Made by a program: the position numbers and the translations under genes. Shown piece by piece: positions 15,824 to 24,343 of a DNA stretch of 64,000 nucleotides (within the stretch, counting starts at the first letter, position 1; every line of letters starts with the position of its first letter). Below the pieces are notes generated by a model, which did no database searches, was not told the origin of the DNA, and saw nothing but the letters and a program-made list of their open reading frames with translations. The stretch comes from Robertmurraya dakarensis (GTDB lineage Bacteria; Bacillota; Bacilli; Bacillales; Cytobacillaceae): assembly GCF_900156875.1 (NCBI RefSeq), contig NZ_LT707408.1, forward strand, positions 834,552-898,551, given 5' to 3'.

Positions 15824-18814
15824 ATGAAGATTGAAGAAATTCATATATATGGGTATGGCAAGCTCGAAAATGTGGTCATTCGTGAATTAGGGGATAGCAG
15901 TGTTTTTTACGGCCATAACGAAGCTGGCAAATCGACGATTATGTCTTTTATACATAGTATTCTATTTGGATTTCCTACAAAACAGCAATCTGAGTTAAGG
16001 TATGAACCCAAAAAGGGAGGAAAGTACGGCGGGCAGCTCATTGTCAGCTTTGAGGATAGAGGCAGGGCAATTATTGAACGAATTAAGGGAAGAGCTGTCG
16101 GTGACGTTTCGGTACGTTTAGAGGATGGAACCGGCGGGGGAGAGGAGCTGCTAAAGGAACTTCTCTTTTCTATAGATAAAACGCTTTTTCAGTCGATTTT
16201 CTCTTTTAATCTTCATGGATTACAAAATGTGCACCATTTGAAAAGTGAGGATCTCGGAAAGTTTTTATTTTCCACCGGTGCTATTGGGTCAGATCGCCTT
16301 TTGATGGTTGAGCAGCAGCTTCAAAAGGAACTTGAAATGCGTTTTAAACCAAATGGAAAAAAGCCTTACTTAAATGAAAAACTGATAGAGTTAAAAGACG
16401 CTTATGCAGAGCTAAAAAAGGCTGAACAGCAGAATGAACAATACAATACTCTTATTGAAAATAAAGGCAGCCTTGCTGCAAATATAATGGAAAAACGGAA
16501 AAGGGAGTCATTCTTAAAAAACAGACTACAGAAGGTCGAGGAATGGAAGACTGCTTATTTAATCGTGAAAGAAAGAGAGATGCTTGAGGAAGAGTTAAAT
16601 GGGCTTGTGGAAGGCAGTTTTCCTGTTGATGGGATTTCACGTCTAGAGCAGCTTATTGGCTTAATTAAACCTTTAGAAGGGCAATTGGAGGGACTGGAGG
16701 AAAAACTAGAAATATTAAAAAATGAGTACAAGGAACTCCCCGTTAATTATGAATTGATTAAAAGAGAGGTCGAGATCAATCAAACATTAGAAAAAATGGC
16801 ATTATTCGATATTCTGGTTGAAGAGAAAAACGAATGGCGGAATAAAGCAGCTAAAATCAAAAGTGAAATAGATGAAATAAAGGAAAGACTTCATCTTTCG
16901 TTGGAAGATGAACATGTGTTGAACACGAATATTAGTCTGGTGATGAAGGAAAAAACGGCAGAGGCACAACAAAAACAGCAGCAGCTGAAGGTAAAGAAGT
17001 CAGAATTAGATCAAAAGTTTCTTGAAGAAAAGGAAAGTCTTGAAAGGATCGAACTTCAAATTAAGCAGCTGCAGTCTGAACTACTGCAGCCGAAGGAACG
17101 TTCACTTAAAAAACAGCAGTTAGAAAATAGTAAAAATAAAGGGATGGTTGAAAAAGAATTAATAAATGTTCAGGATAAGCTTCGTATTCTAGATTCAACA
17201 AAACAAAGTGAGAAAGAAAGGGCAAAACAATTCCGGCTTCAAATGAATGTTTTTACTCTGTTATTTCTTGTTTTATTCGGCTGGGCTATTTGGAATTCAC
17301 AATATATTCTTGCTGTCTTAATCCTGATAGGTGTAACCGTTACTTTCATCTTATTCTCGCAAAAAAGTAAGAAAAGCGTCTCTGCTGAATTAGGTGAGGA
17401 GATTTTAAAGCTAAAGGAGCAAGAACGGAAGTTACAGTCTGTACAAACGACGATATCACCCATGGAAGTGGAGCTGCTTGAGGAGCAGCTGCTAAAGGAT
17501 GATGAATTGCAAAAAAGATACGGTGTACTAAAAATAAAATGGGAACAGCAAAATGGACAGTATGAAAGGGTGCTTGAAGCATATGAAAACTGGGAAAGAA
17601 GTGTTAAAGAGCATAATCAACTATTGAAAGACATAGGCAATGAACTTTCTCTTCCTGAGGATGTGGCGATGCATTTTGTCCATGATGCCTTCTTGCTTCT
17701 TGTCCAATTAAAAGAAAAGTTAAGGGATTACCAATATCAACTCTCCCAAATTGAAAAAAAGAACGAAGCAATTAATGAGATAAAAGATCGTATTATGCAA
17801 TTGAATCATGAGTTCCTACACAACCAGTCGTTATCTATTCAAGAAACAGCCGTTATTTTAAAGAGTAAACTAAAAGCAGAAATCGAAAGCAGCTTGAAGA
17901 AGGTTGATCTAGAAGCTAGGATGAAGGATTCAAAGGCAATTTTAGAAGAAGTGAGAAAGGAACGTAATTATCTTCACAAAGAGATGCAAACGTTATTTCA
18001 GTTGGCTGGGGTTTCTACAGAAGAGGAATTTAGAAGTGCCGGTAAGTTGGAAGAGAAAAGGCTTAATTTATTAAAACGAGTCGAGGAATTAACAAAGCGG
18101 ATAAAACTGACCAGATTAACTGAAGATGAAATAGATGCATTTTTGGAGATAACTGACGTAGATGCCGAGATACACATGTTAAAGGAAAGGATAGACGATA
18201 TTATACAAAGTATCCAGGAGGATCAGCAAGCTTTAGCAGAGGTAAAGCATCGTATTGATGTGTTAGAAAGCGGCGGTATTTATACTGATTTATTGCATCA
18301 ATACAAAGCGATGCAATCAGAGTTTGAGCAGGAAGCAAAAGTATGGGCAAAAATTGAAATGGCTAAAGAGATGCTTAGAAAAACTGTTGATGTCTTTAAA
18401 TATGAGAGACTTCCGCAATTATTGGTTAAAGCTGAGGAGTATTTGAGTTATTTAACAGAGGGGAATTATTGCCGTATTATCCCTAAAGAAGATAGCAATG
18501 GATTTGTTATAGAAAGAAAGGATTATACCCGCTTTGATGCTAATGAATTAAGTCAAGCAACAACGGAACAAGTGTATGTGGCTCTACGGCTTGCTTTGGC
18601 AACAACGATTTATAAAAAATACTCTTTTCCGATTATTATAGATGACAGTTTTGTTAACTTTGATCATAATCGTACACAAAGGGTGATAAAATTGCTAAGG
18701 AATCTAGAAGGAAATCAAGTTCTCTTTTTTACATGCCATCAGCATTTACTGAAACATTTTGATAAAAATCAAATTATCTTTATGAACGAACAATTTCCTC
18801 CGGTTGTGATTTAA
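15824..18814 (+). CDS. yhaN: Rad50/SbcC-like ATPase YhaN with central membrane segments
   Basis: A 996-aa SMC-like ABC ATPase. Walker A is GHNEAGKST at about residues 28-36; the C-terminal ATPase half has NELSQATTEQVYVALRLALA (signature region) and PIIIDDSFVNFD (Walker B). Coiled coils fill about 180-470 and 515-900. In place of a zinc hook, two hydrophobic segments lie at about residues 474-512 and form a hairpin into the membrane, with a KKSKK-type positive stretch after them. The start is ATG 15824, with GGAG and AGGTG just upstream. It probably works with YhaO in DNA end processing at the membrane. Confidence 0.88.
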   Translation: MKIEEIHIYGYGKLENVVIRELGDSSVFYGHNEAGKSTIMSFIHSILFGFPTKQQSELRYEPKKGGKYGGQLIVSFEDRGRAIIERIKGRAVGDVSVRLEDGTGGGEELLKELLFSIDKTLFQSIFSFNLHGLQNVHHLKSEDLGKFLFSTGAIGSDRLLMVEQQLQKELEMRFKPNGKKPYLNEKLIELKDAYAELKKAEQQNEQYNTLIENKGSLAANIMEKRKRESFLKNRLQKVEEWKTAYLIVKEREMLEEELNGLVEGSFPVDGISRLEQLIGLIKPLEGQLEGLEEKLEILKNEYKELPVNYELIKREVEINQTLEKMALFDILVEEKNEWRNKAAKIKSEIDEIKERLHLSLEDEHVLNTNISLVMKEKTAEAQQKQQQLKVKKSELDQKFLEEKESLERIELQIKQLQSELLQPKERSLKKQQLENSKNKGMVEKELINVQDKLRILDSTKQSEKERAKQFRLQMNVFTLLFLVLFGWAIWNSQYILAVLILIGVTVTFILFSQKSKKSVSAELGEEILKLKEQERKLQSVQTTISPMEVELLEEQLLKDDELQKRYGVLKIKWEQQNGQYERVLEAYENWERSVKEHNQLLKDIGNELSLPEDVAMHFVHDAFLLLVQLKEKLRDYQYQLSQIEKKNEAINEIKDRIMQLNHEFLHNQSLSIQETAVILKSKLKAEIESSLKKVDLEARMKDSKAILEEVRKERNYLHKEMQTLFQLAGVSTEEEFRSAGKLEEKRLNLLKRVEELTKRIKLTRLTEDEIDAFLEITDVDAEIHMLKERIDDIIQSIQEDQQALAEVKHRIDVLESGGIYTDLLHQYKAMQSEFEQEAKVWAKIEMAKEMLRKTVDVFKYERLPQLLVKAEEYLSYLTEGNYCRIIPKEDSNGFVIERKDYTRFDANELSQATTEQVYVALRLALATTIYKKYSFPIIIDDSFVNFDHNRTQRVIKLLRNLEGNQVLFFTCHQHLLKHFDKNQIIFMNEQFPPVVI

Positions 18815-18888
18815 AAAGATAAAGAGCTGCTTATTGGTACTGCGGGAGTTCTTGGTATTTTTTGGAACGTAGGTTATCTATTTTATGC

Positions 18889-18894
18889 TATACT
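18889..18894 (+). promoter_or_regulatory. extended -10 promoter of yhaM
   Basis: TGCTATACT (TGnTATACT extended -10) lies 30 bp before the yhaM start. No good -35 is at the usual distance. It would give yhaM a promoter of its own within the yhaO-N-M cluster. Confidence 0.4.
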
Positions 18895-18924
18895 AGGGTC
18901 ATAGAAGGGAGAGTCTGTATACAT

Positions 18925-19869
18925 ATGAGTAAAGGTATACTTCATCATGAAGTGGGAGATCAAGTAGATCTTTTTATGTTAATCAAAAGCTCCACCAAAG
19001 GAACAGCTAGCAACGGTAAGCCATTCTTATCGATTGTTTTTCAGGATCAAACTGGAGAGATCGAAGCTAAGCTTTGGGATGCTTCTGACGAAGATGAGAA
19101 GATGTATTGTGCGGAGAAGATTGTAAAGATATTAGGTGATGTGCAAAATTACAGAGGAAGAACGCAGTTGCGGCTCAAGCAGATTCGTCCAGCCTCTTCA
19201 ACAGACACAGTAACCATTTCAGATTTCCTTGCAACCGCTCCTGTAAGCAAGGAAGAAATGATGGATAAAATAACGCAATATATCTTTGAAATGAAAAATG
19301 CAAATATCCAGAGAATTACTCGTCATCTGCTAAAGAAATATCAAAATGCATTTTTTGAATACCCTGCCGCTACAAAAAACCACCATGAATTTGTTTCGGG
19401 ATTGGCTTACCATGTTGTCAGCATGCTGGATTTGGCAAAGGCAATTGCTGGACTGTATCCAAGTTTGGATAAGGATTTGCTCTATGCGGGGATTATGCTT
19501 CATGATTTAGGAAAAGTTATGGAACTTTCCGGTCCAATCTCGACATCGTACACGGTAGAAGGTAATTTAATTGGGCATATTTCGATTATGGTGAATGAAA
19601 TAGGAAAAGCGGCTGAAGAACTTTCTATAAATGGAGAAGAGATAATGGTTCTAAAGCATTTGGTGCTGTCACATCATGGGAAAGCGGAATGGGGGAGTCC
19701 AAAGCCTCCTTTAATAAAAGAAGCGGAAATACTCCATTATATTGATAATATTGATGCAAAAATGAATATGCTTGACCGGGCGTTAGAAAGAGTCAAGCCA
19801 GGGGAATTTACGGAAAGAGTTTTTGCGCTCGACAATCGGTCGTTTTATAAGCCAACTTTCCATAAATAA
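18925..19869 (+). CDS. yhaM: 3'-5' exoribonuclease YhaM
   Basis: A 314-aa protein identical in length to B. subtilis YhaM. The N-terminal OB fold (about 12-90) includes [16 protein letters not shown] and [10 protein letters not shown]. The HD domain has [12 protein letters not shown], the metal-binding HDLGK and LVLSHHG. It degrades RNA and single-stranded DNA from the 3' end with Mn2+ or Co2+. Start ATG 18925 gives the conserved N-terminus [11 protein letters not shown]; the AGGGAG site is somewhat distant. It follows yhaN and ends at a strong terminator. Confidence 0.92.
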   Translation: MSKGILHHEVGDQVDLFMLIKSSTKGTASNGKPFLSIVFQDQTGEIEAKLWDASDEDEKMYCAEKIVKILGDVQNYRGRTQLRLKQIRPASSTDTVTISDFLATAPVSKEEMMDKITQYIFEMKNANIQRITRHLLKKYQNAFFEYPAATKNHHEFVSGLAYHVVSMLDLAKAIAGLYPSLDKDLLYAGIMLHDLGKVMELSGPISTSYTVEGNLIGHISIMVNEIGKAAEELSINGEEIMVLKHLVLSHHGKAEWGSPKPPLIKEAEILHYIDNIDAKMNMLDRALERVKPGEFTERVFALDNRSFYKPTFHK

Positions 19870-19871
19870 AT

Positions 19872-19906
19872 GAAAAAAACATCTTCAATTTGAAGATGTT
19901 TTTTTC
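19872..19906 (+). terminator. terminator after yhaM
   Basis: A perfect 15-bp stem (19872-19886 with 19892-19906) whose 3' arm carries T7. Confidence 0.9.
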
Positions 19907-19990
19907 GTTCAGAGATCATCATAATTTTAATGCATCGAGCATAAATTGAAAGAAAAAGCTTGTACACCTAAAAAAAGTGGAGGTAATTGT

Positions 19991-20176
19991 ATGGAAACCC
20001 CATTATGGATTTTTTTAATAGTCGGAGGCATTATCATGAGTGCCTTTATGGCATTGAAAACAGGCAAGGAAGAAAGAAGAATCGAATTCGAACAAATTGA
20101 AAGGGAAGGCGAAGTATACATGGAACGTCTTCAGAAGGAAAGGGCAGAGAGGGCAGAAAGAAGGTCATTCGGATAA
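19991..20176 (+). CDS. yhaL: sporulation-associated membrane protein YhaL
   Basis: A 61-aa protein: N-terminal membrane segment WIFLIVGGIIMSAFMAL, then a charged Glu/Arg-rich helix ending in RAERRSFG. It begins at ATG 19991 behind GTGGAGG; the longer in-frame reading has no site. It matches YhaL of B. subtilis in position (between yhaM and prsA), topology and the EGEVYMERLQKERAER-type tail. YhaL is annotated as a sporulation protein; its mechanism is unknown. It shares a bidirectional terminator with convergent prsA. Confidence 0.8.
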   Translation: METPLWIFLIVGGIIMSAFMALKTGKEERRIEFEQIEREGEVYMERLQKERAERAERRSFG

Positions 20177-20208
20177 AAAAATGGGTTCCAAATTGGAACC
20201 CATTTTTT
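20176..20208. terminator. bidirectional terminator between yhaL and prsA
   Basis: A 14-bp perfect stem (20176-20189 with 20195-20208) with A and T runs on both sides. Confidence 0.9.
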
Positions 20209-21114
20209 TTACTTTTCTTCAGTTTCTTTTGTATCGTCAGCTCCATCAGCTTGTTCCTCTGCTGGAGCATCTTCTTGTAGAATCCCTTTCAGGTCAGCAT
20301 CATTCACTTTAACATCTGCTGCTTTAAGTTCCTTTTGAAGCGTACTGCTTAAAGTAGCAGTGTCAATTTTTGCTACTTTTACATCATGCTCGATTTCTTC
20401 TTTCATTTCCTCGAAACTTTTCTTCTCTTTTTTATCTGTTACTTGAATAATATGGTAGCCAAATTGGGACTGAACTGGTTCGCTAATTTCATTAATTTCA
20501 AGCGCATAAGCTGTTTCCTCAAATTCAGGCACCATTGCTCCAGCACCGAACCAGCCGAGATCGCCACCGTTAGCTGCTGTGCCAGTATCTGTTGAATATT
20601 CTGTAGCCAGATCCTCGAACTTTGATCCAGAATCAAGCTTCGATTTAACCTCTTTCGCAGTAGCTTCATCAGCAACTAAAATGTGTCGAGCTTTAATTTC
20701 AGGCTTGTAGTTATCGTAGTATTCTTGAAGTTCTTCGTCCGTTGCCTCAATGTCAGCGATTGCTGCCTTTTCAACAAGCAAGTCCAATTTTAGGCTTTCT
20801 TTAAAAGATTCTTCAGTCATTCCATATTGCATTAACGCCATTTGGAAATTAGAACCGAGTTGATCTTTTGTTTCAGTAAACTTTTCTTCTACTTCTTCAT
20901 CAGTTAATTCATATTTATCTGAAAGAACCTTTGTATACAGAAGTTGCTGCAGTGTTTGTTGACCATAACTTTCCTTCATTGCTTCATATAGCTCGTCCTT
21001 TGTGATGTTTCCAGCACTTGTTTCTGCCACTGCTTCCGAATCTCCGCCGTTATTGCAGGCAGCAAGTGTCGTGATCCCCAAGATTAATGACAGGGAAAGA
21101 ATCCACTTTTTCAT
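20209..21114 (-). CDS. prsA: foldase lipoprotein PrsA
   Basis: A 301-aa lipoprotein with signal peptide and lipobox LAAC (Cys at residue 20). The N-domain includes TKDELYEAMKE. The parvulin (PpiC) domain at about 130-225 includes ARHILVADEATA and GGDLGWFGAG..MVPEFEE. The tail is acidic (EEQADGADD). It is anchored outside the membrane and folds secreted proteins after Sec export. ATG 21114 has GGGAG 8 nt upstream; a TTG start 5 codons earlier would overlap that site. It is monocistronic and convergent with yhaL. Confidence 0.93.
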   Translation of the reverse strand: MKKWILSLSLILGITTLAACNNGGDSEAVAETSAGNITKDELYEAMKESYGQQTLQQLLYTKVLSDKYELTDEEVEEKFTETKDQLGSNFQMALMQYGMTEESFKESLKLDLLVEKAAIADIEATDEELQEYYDNYKPEIKARHILVADEATAKEVKSKLDSGSKFEDLATEYSTDTGTAANGGDLGWFGAGAMVPEFEETAYALEINEISEPVQSQFGYHIIQVTDKKEKKSFEEMKEEIEHDVKVAKIDTATLSSTLQKELKAADVKVNDADLKGILQEDAPAEEQADGADDTKETEEK

Positions 21115-21164
21115 ATAAACAACTCCCAAATATAATTTTCAATTATGTATATGTCACAAACAAT

Positions 21165-21173
21165 ACTATAACA
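21165..21173 (-). promoter_or_regulatory. candidate prsA promoter (extended -10)
   Basis: The minus strand reads TGTTATAGT, an extended -10, about 50 bp upstream of prsA. The -35 (TTAAGC at 16 bp) is weak. Confidence 0.35.
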
Positions 21174-21234
21174 TAACTTACAGTCAGCTTAAAAGCTTAT
21201 CCACTTCATTTTAAAAAAATAGGCATATGTTCTA

Positions 21235-21364
21235 TCCCAAAAGCTGGGACTACTACATAGGATATAGGGAAAACACCAAGTGGTGTTCTTCTACTTGAAA
21301 AGCCAGCTGCTTAAGCAGTGCGGAGAGTGATGAAGTTTAGATAGATGCTGTGGAAGGGGGTGTT
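21235..21364 (+). promoter_or_regulatory. hairpin-rich leader upstream of YjcZ-type gene
   Basis: Three stems precede the 28-codon gene. TCCCA/TGGGA is at 21235-21249, AACACC/GGTGTT at 21272-21287 (extendable with one mismatch) and the 12-bp palindrome CTGCTTAAGCAG at 21307-21318. CATAGGATA at 21256-21264 fits the sigma-K/sigma-E -10 form CATAnnnTA, but no convincing -35 is present. Confidence 0.35.
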
Positions 21365-21451
21365 ATGATGGGTCACGGATACGGTGGAGGATTCGCGTTG
21401 ATCGTAGTGCTGTTCATCTTATTAATCATTGTTGGAGCTGCATGGTTCTAA
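21365..21451 (+). CDS. YjcZ family sporulation protein
   Basis: A 28-aa protein with a Gly-rich start (GHGYGGGFA) followed by a single hydrophobic segment built of ALIVVLFILLIIVGA and ending in WF. This is the hallmark of the very short YjcZ/SscA-type sporulation proteins, which occur in many copies in Bacillus and are often missed in annotation. The ribosome binding site GGAAGGGGG (21352-21360) allows ATG 21365 or 21368. A 15-bp terminator follows. It probably sits in a spore membrane or coat layer; that is inferred from the family. Confidence 0.85.
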   Translation: MMGHGYGGGFALIVVLFILLIIVGAAWF

Positions 21452-21470
21452 TTTAGACTAATGCAGGGAC

Positions 21471-21485
21471 GAGGGAAGCACCCTC
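21471..21485 (+). repeat. small hairpin after YjcZ-type gene
   Basis: GAGGG pairs with CCCTC over a 5-nt loop, just before the main terminator; it may stabilise the short mRNA. Confidence 0.35.
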
Positions 21486-21493
21486 TAAACTTA

Positions 21494-21527
21494 AGAAAGC
21501 GCTGGAACGAAGGTTCCAGCGCTTTCT
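21494..21527 (+). terminator. terminator after YjcZ-type gene
   Basis: A perfect 15-bp stem (21494-21508 with 21513-21527), GC-rich core GCGCTGGAAC, loop GAAG. Confidence 0.85.
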
Positions 21528-21544
21528 CTATGTAAATTTCTTAT

Positions 21545-21727
21545 TTACGCAAATAAAATCTCAATGTAGGAGGATATAAGAAGGATGGTAACCAAGATGT
21601 TAATGGTACGAAAAACTTTTGGCTGCCTGTCTTCTGGTATCTCCTTTTGCAAACATAGGGAATTTGTTAATTTATTAATATTAAATAATATAACCATCGC
21701 AAAGATTATAAAGGCGGAGATGATCAC
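21545..21727 (-). CDS. small two-segment membrane protein, 60 aa
   Basis: This 60-aa protein starts with GTG 21727 behind a strong AGGGAGGG site. Two hydrophobic segments (about 2-16 and 40-58) flank a short polar loop (QKEIPEDRQPKVFR). The loop with EDRQPK before the second segment looks like a cytoplasmic or external turn. I do not recognise the family. It lies between the YjcZ-type gene (convergent) and the yhaJ-like gene (same strand), where B. subtilis also has small uncharacterised membrane genes. Confidence 0.6.
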   Translation of the reverse strand: MIISAFIIFAMVILFNINKLTNSLCLQKEIPEDRQPKVFRTINILVTILLISSYIEILFA

Positions 21728-21844
21728 CGAATCCCTCCCTTAACGTTCAATTTCTCTTAACCTACCATAACAAAATTTTTAGTAAAAAGATAGGGGAATA
21801 TAAAACCATAAATTTTATGCTTTTAAGTTTTATAGATAAGAAAA

Positions 21845-21865
21845 GGGCACCGGTAATTGATGCCC
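21845..21865 (-). terminator. terminator after DUF3267 gene
   Basis: A 7-bp stem with one G-T pair (21845-21851 with 21859-21865). The minus strand continues into TTTTC. Confidence 0.6.
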
Positions 21866-21873
21866 TATATTCA

Positions 21874-22416
21874 TTAAGAATTTGAGACTAGAATTTCGAA
21901 ACCTTCATCGTTTTCTTCAATATATGCATGCTTTGGTGCGGAAAGAATACTCTTACCACAAATAATGTCAGGTACAGAAAGCCCAATGTGAAAAGCTATT
22001 AATATTGTAAAATAGTGACCGTAGTTTGGGAAAATAAAGCATCCGATCATCAATGAAGCTGTTATAAAAAAGAACGGTAAAAACAATGCAAATAAGAATA
22101 ATTGTTTATTAATCGGTTCATCAACTCTTATATTAATGATTGGATAAAACCCAAACTTCCAATCTAAGTGCTTTTTAACTTTTGAACCAGTATGCGCAAG
22201 GGGTAAATAATGCAAGAATTTGTGCAGTGGATACATTAGGCCCAACCCACATACAAACATGATAAAATGGTTATCATAAAAGGATGTAGGTACTAAAAAA
22301 TAAGCAATTGGTATATAAAGTAAAATAAATGTAATCAACATTGTCATTGAAGATATAAAAAGCAATCTCTGTGAACCATACTGTTTAGTAAAATTGACTG
22401 TTTTCCAGCAATTCAA
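21874..22416 (-). CDS. yhaJ: DUF3267 membrane protein (YhaJ-like)
   Basis: A 180-aa DUF3267 protein with about four hydrophobic segments. The family pattern HKFLHYLP lies between segments 2 and 3, where related metalloprotease-like members have HExxH; Lys replaces the catalytic Glu here, so protease activity is unlikely. SVPDIICGK and the C-terminal SAPKHAYIEENDEGFEI also fit the family. TTG 22416 is taken as start because GGGAGG is 8 nt before it; a GTG at 22425 would touch that site. Position and family match B. subtilis YhaJ. Its function is unknown. Confidence 0.75.
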   Translation of the reverse strand: MNCWKTVNFTKQYGSQRLLFISSMTMLITFILLYIPIAYFLVPTSFYDNHFIMFVCGLGLMYPLHKFLHYLPLAHTGSKVKKHLDWKFGFYPIINIRVDEPINKQLFLFALFLPFFFITASLMIGCFIFPNYGHYFTILIAFHIGLSVPDIICGKSILSAPKHAYIEENDEGFEILVSNS

Positions 22417-22629
22417 AAGTATCACCCTCCCAAAGGAGATTCAATGCTATCAGTTAAGGAAAAATATATTTTCTTAAACTTACTAAGATACTTTACGATG
22501 AAAAAATAAAAAAATCAATAGGTATTTTTATTTCAATTTTTCCATCTTTTTTGTAAAATAATAGCATTAATGACACTCGTGATAATAAGGAAGTTTACAT
22601 CAATTTTCTAAACTGAAAGAGGGTTGACA

Positions 22630-22965
22630 ATGAATGATGAGAACCTGTACGACAGATTGAATAAGTTAGAGTTTCATCAATCTCTGCTATTGAGAATGAT
22701 TCAGAATACTGATAAACATTTCTTTCGATTAGTGGTCGAAAAGTCGTTGACTGAACAAGAGGTAACAGAATTCTACAAACAATGTGAATCTATGAGCAAA
22801 GAGCTTGAAGAACAGAAAGCGGAGGGGTTCGTATACTTTCATCCGCTTTATAAGAAGTTTTCATCTGAATTACACCCGAGTTTAGAAGCAGAAGAGGTTA
22901 TCCAAGCTTGTCTTTGTCAGAAATTGTTTCTGCCTTTAATGCAAGAGTTGAAAAAATACTTATAA
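22630..22965 (+). CDS. yhaI: DUF1878 family protein YhaI
   Basis: A 111-aa, mostly helical soluble protein corresponding to B. subtilis YhaI, with the pattern LYDRLNKLEFHQSLLLRMI at the start (first ten residues NDENLYDRLN) and EGFVYFHPLYKKF in the middle. ATG 22630 is preceded by AGAGGG; TTG 22624 is an alternative. It converges with scoC, only 2 nt apart and with no terminator hairpin between. The structural family is known, but its function is not. The neighbourhood (scoC, yhaH) suggests stationary phase or sporulation, which is inference. Confidence 0.8.
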   Translation: MNDENLYDRLNKLEFHQSLLLRMIQNTDKHFFRLVVEKSLTEQEVTEFYKQCESMSKELEEQKAEGFVYFHPLYKKFSSELHPSLEAEEVIQACLCQKLFLPLMQELKKYL

Positions 22966-22967
22966 TT

Positions 22968-23540
22968 CTATATCCGTTCTTCAGATGGATCTTTTTTGCG
23001 AAGCTTTCCATCTACTTCAGTGAACTCACTTTCGATATTTTTGAAGGATTTTTCAAAGATCTCCATAAAGTCATCCCCATAAATATTTCGGACAATCGCC
23101 ATGACTTCGACGATTTCTGGAAATTTCCCATATAAACTTGTTAAGGGCATTGCTCCTAAATAGGCTGCATTTTTATTAGGATCATAGGTTTTCATTAAAT
23201 CTAGTAAAATTTGTTCTCCTTCGTCTGTTAATTCGATGTAAGTATTTCGTTTATCGCTTTCCTTTTTTGAAAATTTAAGCAAGCCCCTTTCTTCTAATTT
23301 CTTGGAAAAGTTAAATGCCGTTGAAACATGCATGACTCCGAACTTAGCAACATCCGAAATTGATGCTCCATTTAAATGATAGGCAATCCACAGGATATGA
23401 TGTTCATTAATATTTAAGTCAAACGGCTTTATCCATTGCTGCCAATCCTTTTCGATGGATTTCCACAAAGCTTTACTTAACTGTGCAATTCTCTGCGTAA
23501 AAATCATTGCTTCCTTCATAGAATTTTGTTGTTCTGACAT
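22968..23540 (-). CDS. scoC: transition-state regulator ScoC (Hpr), MarR family
   Basis: A 190-aa MarR-type winged-helix repressor. The DNA-binding core runs from [14 protein letters not shown] through [14 protein letters not shown] to [16 protein letters not shown] (wing). It has the C-terminal extension typical of ScoC/Hpr. It represses extracellular protease genes (aprE, nprE), sinI and peptide transporters in B. subtilis and delays sporulation. ATG 23540 is preferred over TTG 23546. The 270-bp upstream region is A/T-rich with no clear promoter to my eye. The gene faces yhaI tail to tail. Confidence 0.9.
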   Translation of the reverse strand: MSEQQNSMKEAMIFTQRIAQLSKALWKSIEKDWQQWIKPFDLNINEHHILWIAYHLNGASISDVAKFGVMHVSTAFNFSKKLEERGLLKFSKKESDKRNTYIELTDEGEQILLDLMKTYDPNKNAAYLGAMPLTSLYGKFPEIVEVMAIVRNIYGDDFMEIFEKSFKNIESEFTEVDGKLRKKDPSEERI

Positions 23541-23803
23541 CCCCAATATTCACCCACTTTAAATTTCTATATTATCATTATGCCAATAAAACAAAAATTA
23601 ATAAAGATAAAAATTTACTAAATTTTTAGAAATCAAATCTTGCAGTTATCGTGATAAGTAGAATTCAAGCTTTCTTAAAAAGTTTTTTCTTATTTTATAG
23701 AAAATTAGCATTTTTATAGTATATTACTTTTCTGTTTTTACTGCCCGAAATCCTTCTTTATTTGATAAATTTTTTTACAAGAATGATGAAATGATTATTA
23801 ATG

Positions 23804-23815
23804 GTAAACGTTTAC
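23804..23815. repeat. 12-bp perfect palindrome at the yhaH stop codon
   Basis: GTAAACGTTTAC overlaps the yhaH TAA. The surrounding GGTAAACGTTTACA differs from a strong cre sequence only at its first base. It is 264 bp upstream of scoC, so a role there is uncertain. Confidence 0.35.
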
Positions 23816-24177
23816 ACTTTTTTCTTGTCATTTACTTCAGCTTCAAGTTCCTCTAAGGAAAGCTGGATAGACTCAATTTCACTCATGAGCTTTTCTTGAT
23901 GCGGCTCAATTTCTTTTTGCCAATCAGCAATTAAAGACTTTATTTCTTGAACAAAAAAATTAATGTTTTCTTTGCTCTCGGTAGTTGCAGTTTTGATAGA
24001 ATTTTTCATTTCAACTATGGCATCTTTTACATCTTCTAACTGTATTTTCCAATTGTTAACAAATTGTTGAAGGTTCCTTGTAGTATCTTTTCCTGAACTA
24101 GGCGCTGATAATAGAACAGCAATACCTGAAGTTATGCCTCCTGCAATCATACCCAAAAGAATGGATTTAGCTTTCAT
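23812..24177 (-). CDS. yhaH: YtxH-domain membrane protein YhaH
   Basis: A 121-aa protein with one N-terminal membrane segment of the YtxH/gas-vesicle type (SILLGMIAGGITSGIAVLLSAP) followed by SSGKDTTRNL, the usual YtxH continuation. A long amphipathic/coiled-coil helix with many Glu and Lys ends in KKKV. Start ATG 24177 lies 6 nt after GAGGTG; the GTG three codons earlier is part of that site. It matches B. subtilis YhaH in size and position next to scoC. Its function is unknown; it may be a stress or stationary-phase membrane protein. Confidence 0.85.
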   Translation of the reverse strand: MKAKSILLGMIAGGITSGIAVLLSAPSSGKDTTRNLQQFVNNWKIQLEDVKDAIVEMKNSIKTATTESKENINFFVQEIKSLIADWQKEIEPHQEKLMSEIESIQLSLEELEAEVNDKKKV

Positions 24178-24343
24178 AATGGTCACCTCGTGATCGGTTT
24201 ATGTGAACATGACTGGATATGCTTTTATTAAGTCGCTATATCAGCCATAAAGAGGTAATCGAGCTCTTTCATATGGCGGTATTTTGCAACATATATATGT
24301 ATTATACCCATTTTTTAAATTGCGCTTAAAGGAGTGAAGGAGC

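Noticed and set aside
21501-21520. GGAACGAAGGTTCC looks like a LexA box core (GAAC-N4-GTTC).
   Set aside because: It is the loop-proximal part of the strong terminator stem after the YjcZ-type gene, so the symmetry is explained by the hairpin.
22605-22620. AATTTTCTAAACTG before yhaI as a CodY box.
   Set aside because: The second half does not match the palindrome.
24284-24312. TTGCAA followed by TATTATAC as a promoter for the 63-aa membrane protein gene.
   Set aside because: The spacing between the boxes (10-12 bp) is too short for sigma-A.
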